From contig CAKSFQ010000011.1 of assembly GCA_934454115.1 (NCBI GenBank), positions 1 to 64,000 on the forward strand: a stretch of 64,000 bases of DNA, given 5' to 3'. A program made the position numbers and the translations under genes. Shown piece after piece: positions 25,457 through 35,590 of this stretch. Source of the DNA: an uncultured Clostridia bacterium. Lineage in GTDB: Bacteria > Bacillota > Clostridia > Monoglobales > Monoglobaceae. The number at the start of each line of letters is the position of its first letter. The stretch's first letter is position 1. The notes below the pieces were generated by a model. The model was not told the origin of the DNA. It saw only the letters and a list, made by a program, of their open reading frames with translations, and did not search any database.

Positions 25457-27388
25457 TTAGGCGTTGTTTTTGGTGTAGTTGAGCAGGCCGCCCGCAATCA
25501 GCATATCCTTTTGCCTGGGGGACAGGGCAACGTTTACCAAAAAGTCAAAACCTTTTGTTACATTGGTTACGGTGACGGTATCGCCGTTTTGAATCTGGCC
25601 GATGACCGAGTGGATGGACAACTCGTCCATCTGGTCGATCCGATCGTAGTCGGCCTCGTCCGCAAAGGTCATCGGAATAATACCGGCGTTAATCAGGTTT
25701 GCCATGTGGATTCTGGCAAAGGATTTCACAATTACGGCTTTGATGCCAAGATACAGGGGCGCCAGAGCGGCATGCTCTCTGGAGGAACCCTGGCCGTAGT
25801 TGGAGCCGCCGACAATGATGCTTTGACCGAGCTGAAGGGCACGGTCATGGAAGCCCTCGTCGCAGACCGCAAAGCAGTATTCCGAAATCTTGGGAATATT
25901 GGAGCGCAGCGGCAAAATCTTTGCACCGGCCGGCATGATATGATCTGTGGTGATATTGTCGCCGACCTTTAAGCTGCACTTTGCGTCAATTTCGTCAAGC
26001 AGCGGCCCGGATACCGGGAAAGGCTTAATGTTCGGCCCGCGCAGAACCTCAACACTGTCCATTTCATCTTCCGAAGCAGGCGGAACAATCATGTTATCAT
26101 GAATGGTAAAGACCTCCGGCAGTTTAAATTCCGGCATATCGCCGAGCGTCCGCGGATCGGTCAGGTAACCGGTCAGTGCCGATGCGGCAGCCATCTCCGG
26201 GGATACCAGATAAATCTGGCCGTCCTTGGTGCCGGAACGACCCTCAAAGTTACGGTTAAAGGTACGCAGCGAGATGCCCTTGGAATTCGGCGACTGTCCC
26301 ATGCCGATGCAGGGGCCGCATGCGCTCTCTAAGATTCTTGCGCCGGAATCGATCAGGGTTGCAAGAGCGCCGTTTTCTGCCAGCATATTGAGCACCTGCT
26401 TTGAGCCGGGCGCAATGGAGAGCGACACATCCGGGTGTACGGTCTTTCCCTTTAAGATGTAGGCAACCTTCAGCATATCAAGGAGCGAAGAGTTGGTGCA
26501 GGAACCGATACATACCTGGTCGATTTTAAGGCTGCCGATTTCCTCGACGGATTTTACGTTATCCGGGGAATGCGGACATGCGGCAAGCGGAACCAGTTCA
26601 CTCAGATTGATGTCCACCGTCTCGTCATAGACAGCGTCCGCGTCAGCGCAAAGCGGCGTATAATCCTCTTCCCGTCCCTGTGCCTTTAAGAAAGCACGCG
26701 TGGTTTCATCCGACGGGAAAATGGAGGTGGTGGCGCCAAGCTCTGCGCCCATGTTGGTGATGGTGGCGCGTTCCGGAACGGAGAGCGTCAAAACGCCTTC
26801 GCCGCAATATTCGATAATCTTTCCGACGCCGCCCTTGACCGAGAGACGGCGCAGAACTTCTAAAATGACGTCCTTTGCCGCAACCCAGGGACGAAGCTTG
26901 CCGGTCAGGTTCACCTTTACCATTTTCGGGCAGGTGATATAGTAGGTGCCGCCGCCCATGGCAACCGCAACGTCCATACCGCCGGCGCCGATGGCAATCA
27001 TACCGATGCCGCCGCCGGTCGGCGTATGGCTGTCCGAGCCGATCAGGGTCTTGCCCGGAATGCCGAAACGTTCCAGGTGTACCTGGTGACAGATACCGTT
27101 ACCCGGTCTTGAAAAATAGATGCCGTGTTTTTTACAAACACTGCCGATAAACCGGTGGTCATCGGCGTTTTCAAAACCGCTTTGCAGGGTATTATGATCG
27201 ATATATGCAACAGAACGCTCGGTCTTTACCCTCGGAACGCCCATCGCCTCAAATTCGAGGTATGCCATGGTTCCGGTCGCGTCCTGTGTTAAGGTCTGGT
27301 CGATCCGAATCCCGATTTCCTGTCCGGGAATCATTTCGCCGCAGACCAAATGATTTTTCAAAATCTTTTGAGCCAGTGTCATGCCCAT
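25457..27388 (-). CDS. acnA: aconitate hydratase, short (Aquifex-type) form
   Basis: A 643-residue enzyme, much shorter than the roughly 900-residue AcnA of E. coli. It fits the compact aconitase class related to isopropylmalate isomerase. Conserved features are GSDSHTPTGGGIGM, the iron-sulfur ligands CIGSCTNSS and ESACGPCIGMG, and the swivel-domain GGSNYGQGSSREHAALAP. It interconverts citrate and isocitrate. It is the first gene of the acn-icd operon, 17 nt before icd, behind a good promoter. I use the symbol acnA in a broad sense. Confidence 0.9.
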   Translation of the reverse strand: MGMTLAQKILKNHLVCGEMIPGQEIGIRIDQTLTQDATGTMAYLEFEAMGVPRVKTERSVAYIDHNTLQSGFENADDHRFIGSVCKKHGIYFSRPGNGICHQVHLERFGIPGKTLIGSDSHTPTGGGIGMIAIGAGGMDVAVAMGGGTYYITCPKMVKVNLTGKLRPWVAAKDVILEVLRRLSVKGGVGKIIEYCGEGVLTLSVPERATITNMGAELGATTSIFPSDETTRAFLKAQGREEDYTPLCADADAVYDETVDINLSELVPLAACPHSPDNVKSVEEIGSLKIDQVCIGSCTNSSLLDMLKVAYILKGKTVHPDVSLSIAPGSKQVLNMLAENGALATLIDSGARILESACGPCIGMGQSPNSKGISLRTFNRNFEGRSGTKDGQIYLVSPEMAAASALTGYLTDPRTLGDMPEFKLPEVFTIHDNMIVPPASEDEMDSVEVLRGPNIKPFPVSGPLLDEIDAKCSLKVGDNITTDHIMPAGAKILPLRSNIPKISEYCFAVCDEGFHDRALQLGQSIIVGGSNYGQGSSREHAALAPLYLGIKAVIVKSFARIHMANLINAGIIPMTFADEADYDRIDQMDELSIHSVIGQIQNGDTVTVTNVTKGFDFLVNVALSPRQKDMLIAGGLLNYTKNNA

Positions 27389-27415
27389 TTTGCATCATCC
27401 TTTCTGATTGTACTA

Positions 27416-27441
27416 TGAGAAGAAACCGCCGTTTCGTCTCA
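27416..27441. promoter_or_regulatory. dyad overlapping the acn-icd transcription start
   Basis: Arms TGAGAAGAAAC and GTTTCGTCTCA (10 of 11 matching, 4-nt centre) lie just downstream of the -10 box on the minus strand. It could be an operator or a hairpin at the 5' end of the transcript. The regulator is unknown. Confidence 0.5.
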
Positions 27442-27445
27442 TAAT

Positions 27446-27474
27446 ATTGTATCTTAACCTTAGAATCTTGTCAA
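27446..27474 (-). promoter_or_regulatory. sigma-A-type promoter of acn-icd
   Basis: On the minus strand TTGACA (27469-27474) and TACAAT (27446-27451) with a 17-nt spacer, 58 nt upstream of the aconitase start. Confidence 0.82.
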
Positions 27475-27537
27475 GGGAGACAGGGTAAGAAGTTCTTGAT
27501 AAAACAGAGAAAAAACGGGGGAAATCCGTAAAAATCC

Positions 27538-27567
27538 TTGTAAGATACGACAAGCCGCATCTTACAA
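27538..27567 (-). terminator. probable ung terminator overlapping its stop codon
   Basis: Arms TTGTAAGATACG and CGCATCTTACAA form a stem with one G-U type mismatch. On the minus strand it is followed by GGATTTTT. It includes the last codons of ung. Confidence 0.55.
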
Positions 27568-28227
27568 CCGCCAGTCGATGGGCGTCATGTTATGCTTTTT
27601 TAAAAAATCGTTGCAGGCCTTAAAGTGGCCACAGCCAAAAAATCCCTGACTGGCAGAAAGCGGACTGGGATGTGCGCAGCTTAAGACGAGGTGGGACGGG
27701 TTGGTAAGCAGCTCCCGTTTCTTTTTCGCATTAGCGCCCCAGAGGAAAAATACCATGGGCTGCTCCCGATTATTCAGCAGTTCGATAACGCGATCGGTCA
27801 GCGTTTCCCAGCCGAGCCCTTTGTGACTGTTGGCCTCTCCGGCGCGGACGGTGAGAACCGTGTTGAGCATCAGCACGCCCTGCTTTGCCCACGGCATCAG
27901 ATATCCGGTGTCCGGAATGGGGATATCCAGCTCGTCCTTGAGCTCTTTAAAGATATTTTTCAGTGACGGCGGCGCCGGTACGCCGGGCTTGACCGAAAAG
28001 CAGAGACCGTGCGCCTGCCCCGGCCCGTGGTAGGGATCCTGACCCAAAATGACGGCTTTTACGTCCTTATAATCGGTGGTGCGCAGCGCGTTAAAAATAT
28101 CATACATGTCCGGGTAGACGGTATGCGTTTGATATTCCCGCGCGAGGATTGCGCGCAGCTTTTGATAATAAGGCTTTTGAAATTCGTCCTTTAAAAGGTC
28201 ATCCCATTGATTGCAAAGCTGTACCAT
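27562..28227 (-). CDS. ung: uracil-DNA glycosylase, family 1
   Basis: A 221-residue enzyme. ATG 28227 was chosen because AAAAGGAG lies nine bases before it, while the ATG two codons upstream is too close. The catalytic water-activating Asp64 lies in GQDPYHGPGQAHG (residues 62-74). The DNA-intercalation loop HPSPLSASQGFFGC is near the C-terminus. It removes uracil from DNA in base excision repair. The length is normal. It stands alone, convergent with nothing, with the acn promoter region on one side. Confidence 0.95.
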   Translation of the reverse strand: MVQLCNQWDDLLKDEFQKPYYQKLRAILAREYQTHTVYPDMYDIFNALRTTDYKDVKAVILGQDPYHGPGQAHGLCFSVKPGVPAPPSLKNIFKELKDELDIPIPDTGYLMPWAKQGVLMLNTVLTVRAGEANSHKGLGWETLTDRVIELLNNREQPMVFFLWGANAKKKRELLTNPSHLVLSCAHPSPLSASQGFFGCGHFKACNDFLKKHNMTPIDWRL

Positions 28228-28365
28228 AATCATTTTCTCCTTTTTTGCGTATAGGCTCATGAAAAACAGTATACAATATTTTTACAGAAAAGAAAAGGGG
28301 GGACGGGAAATTTTTTGTCAGTTGATGGAGAAAATAAAAGAATTTATATAAAACAAGAAAAAGGC

Positions 28366-28394
28366 TTGCCAAATTGCATAAAGTCGTGTATAAT
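28366..28394 (+). promoter_or_regulatory. sigma-A-type promoter of the RNase J transcript
   Basis: TTGCCA at 28366-28371 and TATAAT at 28389-28394, 17-nt spacer. It predicts an unusually long leader of about 360 nt before the RNase J start. Confidence 0.78.
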
Positions 28395-28761
28395 AACAGG
28401 GAATGATTTGTTCGGAACCCGGCGGTACGAAAATGCCGCCGTATGAGACGGGTCGAAACGGAACCGGGCTGTGAATGCGGTCTTGTTTCGGATTTGCCGG
28501 AAAAGAATTGTCCGCGTGCCGATTTTGAAAGGTGCGCTTGGATTCCACTTTTTCGGTCGGCCTGACAAAATGAAAAACAGGTTGAAACAGTATGCGATCC
28601 ACAGACCTCGTTTGACAGAGTCAGATCTGTTGTGCCGGAGAGAATGAACAGAATCTGCTGTCATACGTGTCTTTCGCAAAGCGGATGGAGAATCTGCTCG
28701 GTTTGAACCTCTTCTTTTGTTGTGCAATTACAATGAGAACGGACAAAGATAGGAGGAAATT
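28395..28761 (+). other. long non-coding leader upstream of RNase J
   Basis: No convincing gene on either strand. The minus-strand open frames here have no ribosome sites. It holds a CGGCGG/CCGCCG hairpin at 28420-28441 and several shorter G/C-rich pairings, and ends with AGGAGG at 28751-28756. It could be a structured 5' untranslated region, an independent small RNA, or the site of autoregulation by RNase J. I do not recognise a known RNA family. Confidence 0.5.
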
Positions 28762-30624
28762 GTGAGAAGAAACAGTAAAAAAAATAGTGCAAAAAATCTT
28801 GCCGCGCCAAAGCCGGCGACAGGAGGAAAAAAAATTACCGCACCGGTGAAATCGACGGCGGTCAAGAAGGCGGCCGCTCCGGCCAAGGCAATTGCGGCAA
28901 AAAAGACTGCGGCGGCTAAAAGGGCTGCGGCAGTAAAGGGTAACAGTGTGCCTGCACGCGGCGGTAACAAAAAAGTTAAAGTGATTCCGCTGGGCGGACT
29001 GCACGAGATCGGGAAAAACCTGACCGTCTTTGAGTACGGGGACGATGTTTTGATTTTAGACTGTGGTATGGCGTTTCCGGATGATGACATGCCGGGGGTA
29101 GATATTGTAATCCCGGATATTACGTATCTGCATAAGGTGGCGGATAAAATCCGCGGCATTGTGTTGACCCACGGTCATGAGGATCATATCGGCGCGCTCC
29201 CGTATGTATTGAAGGAATTTAACGTACCGGTTTACGGTACACGGCTGACGCTGGGAATTTTAAAGAATAAGCTGAAGGAACATGGCTTGTTAAGATCGGC
29301 AAAGCTCAATACGCTGGAGGCCGGGGAATCCGTAAAACTTGGCGCCTTTGTGGCAGAGTTTATCCATACCAACCACTCGATCGCGGACGCGGTAGCGATT
29401 GCGCTGCATACGCCGATCGGTGTGCTTTTGCATACCGGCGACTTTAAAATCGACCCGACGCCAATCGATGGCGGAATGATTGATTTGGCGCGAATCGGCG
29501 AACTTGGAAAACAGGGCGTTTTGGCGCTCTTTTCGGACAGCACCAACGCGGATCGTCCGGGCTACACCATGAGCGAAAGCACCATCGGCAAGACCTTTGA
29601 CACCCTGTTTGACCGGGGCGTAGACAAGCGGATCATTGTTGCAACCTTTGCATCGAATATACATAGGGTGCAGCAGATTATTAACGCGGCCGAAAAATAC
29701 GGCAGAAAGGTTGCGGTCTCCGGCAGAAGTATGGTGAACGTGTTAAACGCTGCCATTGAACTGGGGTATATGAATATTTCAAAAAATACCCTGATTGACA
29801 TTGATGAAATCGGACGTTATCCGAGGGAAAAACTGGTGATTGTAACGACAGGCAGTCAGGGGGAACCGATGTCGGCGCTCACCAGAATCGCGTTCTCTGT
29901 CCACCGTAAGATTAACATTGAACCGACCGATATGGTTATCATCTCGGCAAGCCCGATTCCGGGCAATGAAAAAGCGGTTTCGAATGTGGTGAACGAACTG
30001 CTAAAGCACGGTGCCGAGGTGATTCATGAGCGGCAGGACAACGTGCATGTTTCCGGCCATGCCTGCCAGCAGGAGCTGCGGATCATGATATCCCTGGCCA
30101 ACCCGAAGTATTTTATCCCGGTGCACGGCGAATACCGGCATTTGTGCTATCACCGCGACATTGCCCTGCAGACGGGAATGGATGCGAAGAATATCTTTTT
30201 GATGGATATCGGCAAGGTGCTTGAAATTTCCAAAACCCAGGCTAAAATTACCGGAACGGTTCCGTCCGGCAAGGTGCTGGTGGACGGTCTCGGCGTCGGT
30301 GATGTGGGAAACATCGTGCTGCGTGACCGCAAGCATCTGGCGGAGGACGGAATCATCGTGGTGGTTCTTACGATTGATAGGGCCAGCGGCGCCTGCACGG
30401 CCGGTCCGGACATTATCTCACGCGGGTTTGTCTACGTCAGAGAATCTGAGGATCTGATGGAGGCGGTGCACAAGGTTGCGGTAAATGTTGTGGACGAATG
30501 CACCGGCGGTAACACAATCGACTGGACGACACTGAAAACCCGCATTAAAAATGATGTGGGCGGGTTTTTACTCAGCAAAACCAAACGCCGTCCAATGATT
30601 TTACCGATCATTATGGAAGTATAG
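28762..30624 (+). CDS. rnj: ribonuclease J with Ala/Lys-rich N-terminal extension
   Basis: A 620-residue protein from GTG 28762 behind a perfect AGGAGG. Residues about 75-620 are RNase J: metallo-beta-lactamase motif HGHEDH (137-142), beta-CASP region with SGHACQQELR, and C-terminal domain. It is a 5'-3' exonuclease and endonuclease acting in mRNA decay and rRNA maturation. Residues 1-72 form a low-complexity, strongly basic segment of Lys, Ala and Pro (AKAIAAKKTAAAKRAAAVKG). It may bind RNA or ribosomes. The extension makes the protein longer than the usual 550-560 residues. I cannot assign J1 or J2. Confidence 0.93.
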   Translation: MRRNSKKNSAKNLAAPKPATGGKKITAPVKSTAVKKAAAPAKAIAAKKTAAAKRAAAVKGNSVPARGGNKKVKVIPLGGLHEIGKNLTVFEYGDDVLILDCGMAFPDDDMPGVDIVIPDITYLHKVADKIRGIVLTHGHEDHIGALPYVLKEFNVPVYGTRLTLGILKNKLKEHGLLRSAKLNTLEAGESVKLGAFVAEFIHTNHSIADAVAIALHTPIGVLLHTGDFKIDPTPIDGGMIDLARIGELGKQGVLALFSDSTNADRPGYTMSESTIGKTFDTLFDRGVDKRIIVATFASNIHRVQQIINAAEKYGRKVAVSGRSMVNVLNAAIELGYMNISKNTLIDIDEIGRYPREKLVIVTTGSQGEPMSALTRIAFSVHRKINIEPTDMVIISASPIPGNEKAVSNVVNELLKHGAEVIHERQDNVHVSGHACQQELRIMISLANPKYFIPVHGEYRHLCYHRDIALQTGMDAKNIFLMDIGKVLEISKTQAKITGTVPSGKVLVDGLGVGDVGNIVLRDRKHLAEDGIIVVVLTIDRASGACTAGPDIISRGFVYVRESEDLMEAVHKVAVNVVDECTGGNTIDWTTLKTRIKNDVGGFLLSKTKRRPMILPIIMEV

Positions 30625-30629
30625 AAGGA

Positions 30630-30653
30630 GAGGATGCGAATTTTCGCATCCTC
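30630..30653 (+). terminator. hairpin after the RNase J gene
   Basis: Ten-base arms GAGGATGCGA/TCGCATCCTC with an ATTT loop lie six bases after the stop. No T-run follows directly, so termination would be factor-assisted or the hairpin may protect the 3' end. Confidence 0.5.
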
Positions 30654-30940
30654 AGACTGTCGAAAAAGTTGGTTTTCAGCAAGATATTGCTTTGAATTGA
30701 TTGTCCAAAGCCCGCGCCACATCTGCCTGTGCAATGACTTGATTTGACGAAGACCGTCAAACCATCGTCTAGGCTTCGGCGCGGCTCCTTTTTCCCAAAA
30801 ATCAAGTAAGATTTTTGGGAGACCCTATATATGCTTTCCAAGCCGCAGCGGCAATGAATTCAAAATGAAATCTTTCGCAAAACAGAGTTTATCGACACGC
30901 TCAGGCCGGCACGTAGCCGTCCTTTTTGTTATTTTTTCAA
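30654..30940. other. non-coding interval with several hairpins, possible mobile-element relic
   Basis: No gene is supported. Dyads lie at 30743-30761 (TTTGACG/CGTCAAA) and 30793-30820 (TCCCAAAAATC/GATTTTTGGGA). Longer-range pairing of GCGCC at about 30714 with GGCGC at about 30778 is possible. It lies between two convergent genes and has no clear promoter. It may be a decayed insertion sequence or a small palindromic repeat element. Confidence 0.4.
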
Positions 30941-32389
<1,449 letters not shown>

Positions 32390-32409
32390 CTATATGCGGT
32401 GGCTGCGGA

Positions 32410-33390
32410 TTACAGAAGAGTCTTGCGGAGCGTCTCGCCGTCCAGCGCGCTGAGATAAGCCGGCGGAACATCAAAAATCGTTTTGCATCCGCTTTGTCCT
32501 TCCCGGTTCATACGGTAAGCGGCTCTTGCGTACGCAACCAGAACCGATGCCGTAAACTCCGGGTTGGAATCCAGTTTTAGACTGTACTCGATGATATGGC
32601 GGTGTTCACCGCCTTTGCCGGTTTTGCCGCTGCGGATCACCATACCGCCGTGCGGAATTCCGCTATGATCGCGCTGCATTTCTTCCTGCGTGATAAAGTG
32701 CACCGTGGTGTCATAGTCAGAAAAATAGTTCGGCATGGTTTTGATTTCTTCCTCGATCCGTTTAAGGTCAGCACCCGGCTCTGCGACCACAAAGCATTCT
32801 CTGGTGTGCTTTTGCCGTGTGGTGAGGGTTGGGTTTTCACCGTTTCTGACTGCCTCTACGGCAGACGGAACCGGGATGGTGTATTGGCGTGCGTCCAAAA
32901 CGCCCTCGATCCGGCGTACCGCGTCCGAGTGACCCTGGCTTACGCCCTTGCCCCAGAAGGTGTAGTCACTGCCGTCGGTTAAGATGGCGTTTGCATACAT
33001 CCGATTCAAAGAGAACATGCCGGGATCCCAGCCGATCGAGATGATGCCGATCTTACCGCTCTCTTTGGCAGCGGCGTCAACGTTTGCAAAATGCTGCGGT
33101 ATCTTTGCATGGGTATCAAAGCTGTCAATGACATTAAAAAGCTTCGCAAAAGCGGGCGTCTGTACCGGAAGATCGGTTGCACTGCCGCCGCAGATAATCA
33201 AAACGTCAATTTTGTCCTGCATGGACGCCGCGTCATCTGCCGGGAGGACGGGAACGCCATCTGTCATGATGCTCACGCTCTCCGGGTTTCTGCGGGTAAA
33301 CACGGCGGCAAGCTCCATATCCGGGTTTTGCCGAATGGCGCATTCCACGCCGCGGCCCAAATTGCCGTATCCTAAAATTCCAATTCGCAT
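32410..33390 (-). CDS. ddh: meso-diaminopimelate D-dehydrogenase
   Basis: A 326-residue protein from ATG 33390 with AAAGGAG upstream. The N-terminal NADPH-binding fold is MRIGILGYGNLGRGVE. Further family features are DSFDTHAKIPQHF, ISIGWDPGMFSLNR and FWGKGVSQGHSDAVRRI. It makes meso-diaminopimelate from tetrahydrodipicolinate, ammonia and NADPH in one step, serving lysine and cell-wall synthesis. The family is sporadic in bacteria and often replaces the longer acylated routes. The length agrees with known enzymes of about 320-326 residues. Confidence 0.93.
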   Translation of the reverse strand: MRIGILGYGNLGRGVECAIRQNPDMELAAVFTRRNPESVSIMTDGVPVLPADDAASMQDKIDVLIICGGSATDLPVQTPAFAKLFNVIDSFDTHAKIPQHFANVDAAAKESGKIGIISIGWDPGMFSLNRMYANAILTDGSDYTFWGKGVSQGHSDAVRRIEGVLDARQYTIPVPSAVEAVRNGENPTLTTRQKHTRECFVVAEPGADLKRIEEEIKTMPNYFSDYDTTVHFITQEEMQRDHSGIPHGGMVIRSGKTGKGGEHRHIIEYSLKLDSNPEFTASVLVAYARAAYRMNREGQSGCKTIFDVPPAYLSALDGETLRKTLL

Positions 33391-33504
33391 TGTTTTCGTC
33401 TCCTTTGTTTGGTTCCTTTCCAAATTCCCTCCGCTATTATATCACAAAGAGCGAGAATGTCAACTGTAATTAAAAACAGAATCTTTTTGTTGTGTAGATG
33501 GGCT

Positions 33505-33533
33505 TTGACAACCGCAATATTTTGTGTTACAAT
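33505..33533 (+). promoter_or_regulatory. sigma-A-type promoter of parE-parC
   Basis: TTGACA at 33505-33510 and TACAAT at 33528-33533, 17-nt spacer, about 50 nt before the parE start and divergent from ddh. Confidence 0.85.
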
Positions 33534-33591
33534 AAAAAGTGTGCGGCAAATCGCACAGACGAAATGGGAAGATAGTTTTGGAGGTAGGCAG

Positions 33592-35571
33592 ATGGCTGCA
33601 AAATCGTATGATAATTCCAGCATTTCTTCGCTGAAGGGAGCAGATCGTGTCCGCAAACGTCCGGCGGTGATTTTCGGCTCGGACGGAATCGAAGGGTGCC
33701 AGCATTCGATGTTTGAGATTCTCTCAAACTCCATTGATGAGGCCAGAGAGGGCTTTGGCAATGTGATTTATGTGACGCGGTACCTGGATTACTCAATCGA
33801 AGTTGAGGACTTTGGCAGAGGGATCCCGGTGGAATATAACGAGAAAGAAAAGAAGTACAATTGGGAGCTGGTTTTTTGTGAGTTGTATGCCGGCGGCAAG
33901 TATCAGAACAATGCCGGCGGTAACTATGAGTTCTCGCTGGGATTGAACGGACTCGGCGCTTGCGCGACACAGTATAGTTCTGCCTATATGGATGTTGAGA
34001 TCCTGCGCGATGGTTATAAGTTTAATCTGCACTTTGAAAAGGGCAAGAATGTCGGCGGACTGGAAAAGACGAAGTTTCGTCATCGTCACACCGGCAGCCG
34101 CATCCGCTGGAAGCCGGACATGAGTGTTTTTACGGATATTCGGATTCCGCTGGAGTTCTATCAAAGCACCTTAAATCGGCAGGCGGTTGTCAATTCCGGG
34201 CTTCGGTTTGTACTCAAAAATGAGACGGGGCCGGGGATGTTTGAAGAGTTTGAATATTATTATGAAAACGGAATCGTCGATTACGTTAAGGAGCTTTGCG
34301 GCGGCAAGGAACTGACGAATGTTCACTTTATCGAGACAGAGCGCAAGGGTCGTGACCGTGAGGATTTGGAAGAGTATAAGGTAAAGATGAGCTTTGCCTT
34401 TTGTTTTAATAATGAAATTAACGTGCTGGAATATTATCACAATTCCAGCTATCTAGAGTACGGCGGCGCGCCGGATAAGGCGGTGCGCAACGCTTTTGTG
34501 TATGCAATTGACCAGTATTTAAAGCAAAACGGAAAATACAATAAAAATGAAGGGAAAATCCAGTTTTCCGATATCGAGGACAGCTTGGTTCTGGTGAGCA
34601 ATTCGCTCTCTACCATGACCAGCTACGAAAACCAGACCAAAAAAGCGATCACCAATAAGTTTATCCAGGACGCCATGACCGAATTTTTGCGGGAACAGCT
34701 CAGTATTTATTTTATCGAAAATAAGATGGATGCCGAAAAAATCTGCACCCAGGTTCTGGTGAATAAGCGCAGCCGCGAAACGGCAGAAAAGACGCGAATC
34801 AACGTCAAGAAAAAGCTTGGCGGCACGCTGGACGTGGCAAACCGGGTCAAAAAGTTTGTGGACTGCCGCAGCAAGGATATTTCGCGCCGTGAGGTGTACA
34901 TCGTGGAGGGTGACTCGGCGCTCGGCGCATGTAAGCTGGGACGGGACAGCGAATTTCAGGCGATCATTCCGATCCGCGGTAAAATTCTAAACTGCTTAAA
35001 GGCGGAGTATGACAAGATCTTTAAAAGCGATATTATTGTGGATTTATTAAAGGTTTTGGGCTGCGGTGTGGAAATTTCCAGCAAGCATAACAAGGATTTA
35101 AATTCCTTTGAGCTAGATAACCTGCGCTGGAGCAAGGTGATTATCTGTACCGATGCGGACGTTGACGGTTACCAAATCCGCACCTTGATTTTAACCATGA
35201 TCTATCGGTTGGTTCCAACCCTGATTGAAAAGGGTTATGTTTATATCGCAGAATCGCCGCTTTATGAAATTACCTGCAAGGACAAGTCCTATTTTGCCTT
35301 TAATGAGGCAGAAAAGGCAGCGCTGATGAAAAAGCTGGAGGGAAAGAAGTATACCCTGCAAAGAAGTAAGGGGCTTGGTGAAAACCAGCCGGAGATGATG
35401 TGGGAAACCACCATGAATCCGGAAACCAGACGGCTGATTAAGGTGATGCCGGATGATATGGAAAAGACGAAGGAAATGTTCGATCTGCTTTTGGGAGACA
35501 ATCTGACCGGGCGGAAAGAACATATCGCAAATGTGGGTCATGACTTTATTGCATTGACAGATGTAATGTAA
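33592..35571 (+). CDS. parE: type IIA DNA topoisomerase subunit B (topoisomerase IV type)
   Basis: A 659-residue subunit from ATG 33592 with GGAGG eight bases upstream. The GHKL ATPase motif is NSIDEA (residues 46-51), the ATP-lid region is GLNGLGACATQYSSA, and the TOPRIM motif is EGDSALGACKLGRDSEFQ, with DADVDGYQIRTL further on. With the next gene it forms an enzyme that passes double-stranded DNA for decatenation or relaxation. Sequence alone does not fully separate it from gyrase B. The absence of recF/dnaA neighbours and the pairing favour topoisomerase IV. Confidence 0.88.
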   Translation: MAAKSYDNSSISSLKGADRVRKRPAVIFGSDGIEGCQHSMFEILSNSIDEAREGFGNVIYVTRYLDYSIEVEDFGRGIPVEYNEKEKKYNWELVFCELYAGGKYQNNAGGNYEFSLGLNGLGACATQYSSAYMDVEILRDGYKFNLHFEKGKNVGGLEKTKFRHRHTGSRIRWKPDMSVFTDIRIPLEFYQSTLNRQAVVNSGLRFVLKNETGPGMFEEFEYYYENGIVDYVKELCGGKELTNVHFIETERKGRDREDLEEYKVKMSFAFCFNNEINVLEYYHNSSYLEYGGAPDKAVRNAFVYAIDQYLKQNGKYNKNEGKIQFSDIEDSLVLVSNSLSTMTSYENQTKKAITNKFIQDAMTEFLREQLSIYFIENKMDAEKICTQVLVNKRSRETAEKTRINVKKKLGGTLDVANRVKKFVDCRSKDISRREVYIVEGDSALGACKLGRDSEFQAIIPIRGKILNCLKAEYDKIFKSDIIVDLLKVLGCGVEISSKHNKDLNSFELDNLRWSKVIICTDADVDGYQIRTLILTMIYRLVPTLIEKGYVYIAESPLYEITCKDKSYFAFNEAEKAALMKKLEGKKYTLQRSKGLGENQPEMMWETTMNPETRRLIKVMPDDMEKTKEMFDLLLGDNLTGRKEHIANVGHDFIALTDVM

Positions 35572-35590
35572 TATAGAAGGAGTAGAACGT

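Noticed and set aside
28318..29159. Minus-strand open frames across the RNase J leader and N-terminus
   Set aside because: They mirror the Lys/Ala-rich coding region or lack ribosome sites. The plus-strand gene fully explains the region from 28,762.
33409..33591. N-terminal 61-codon extension of parE
   Set aside because: It runs through the consensus promoter and has no ribosome site. The GGAGG before 33592 fixes the start.
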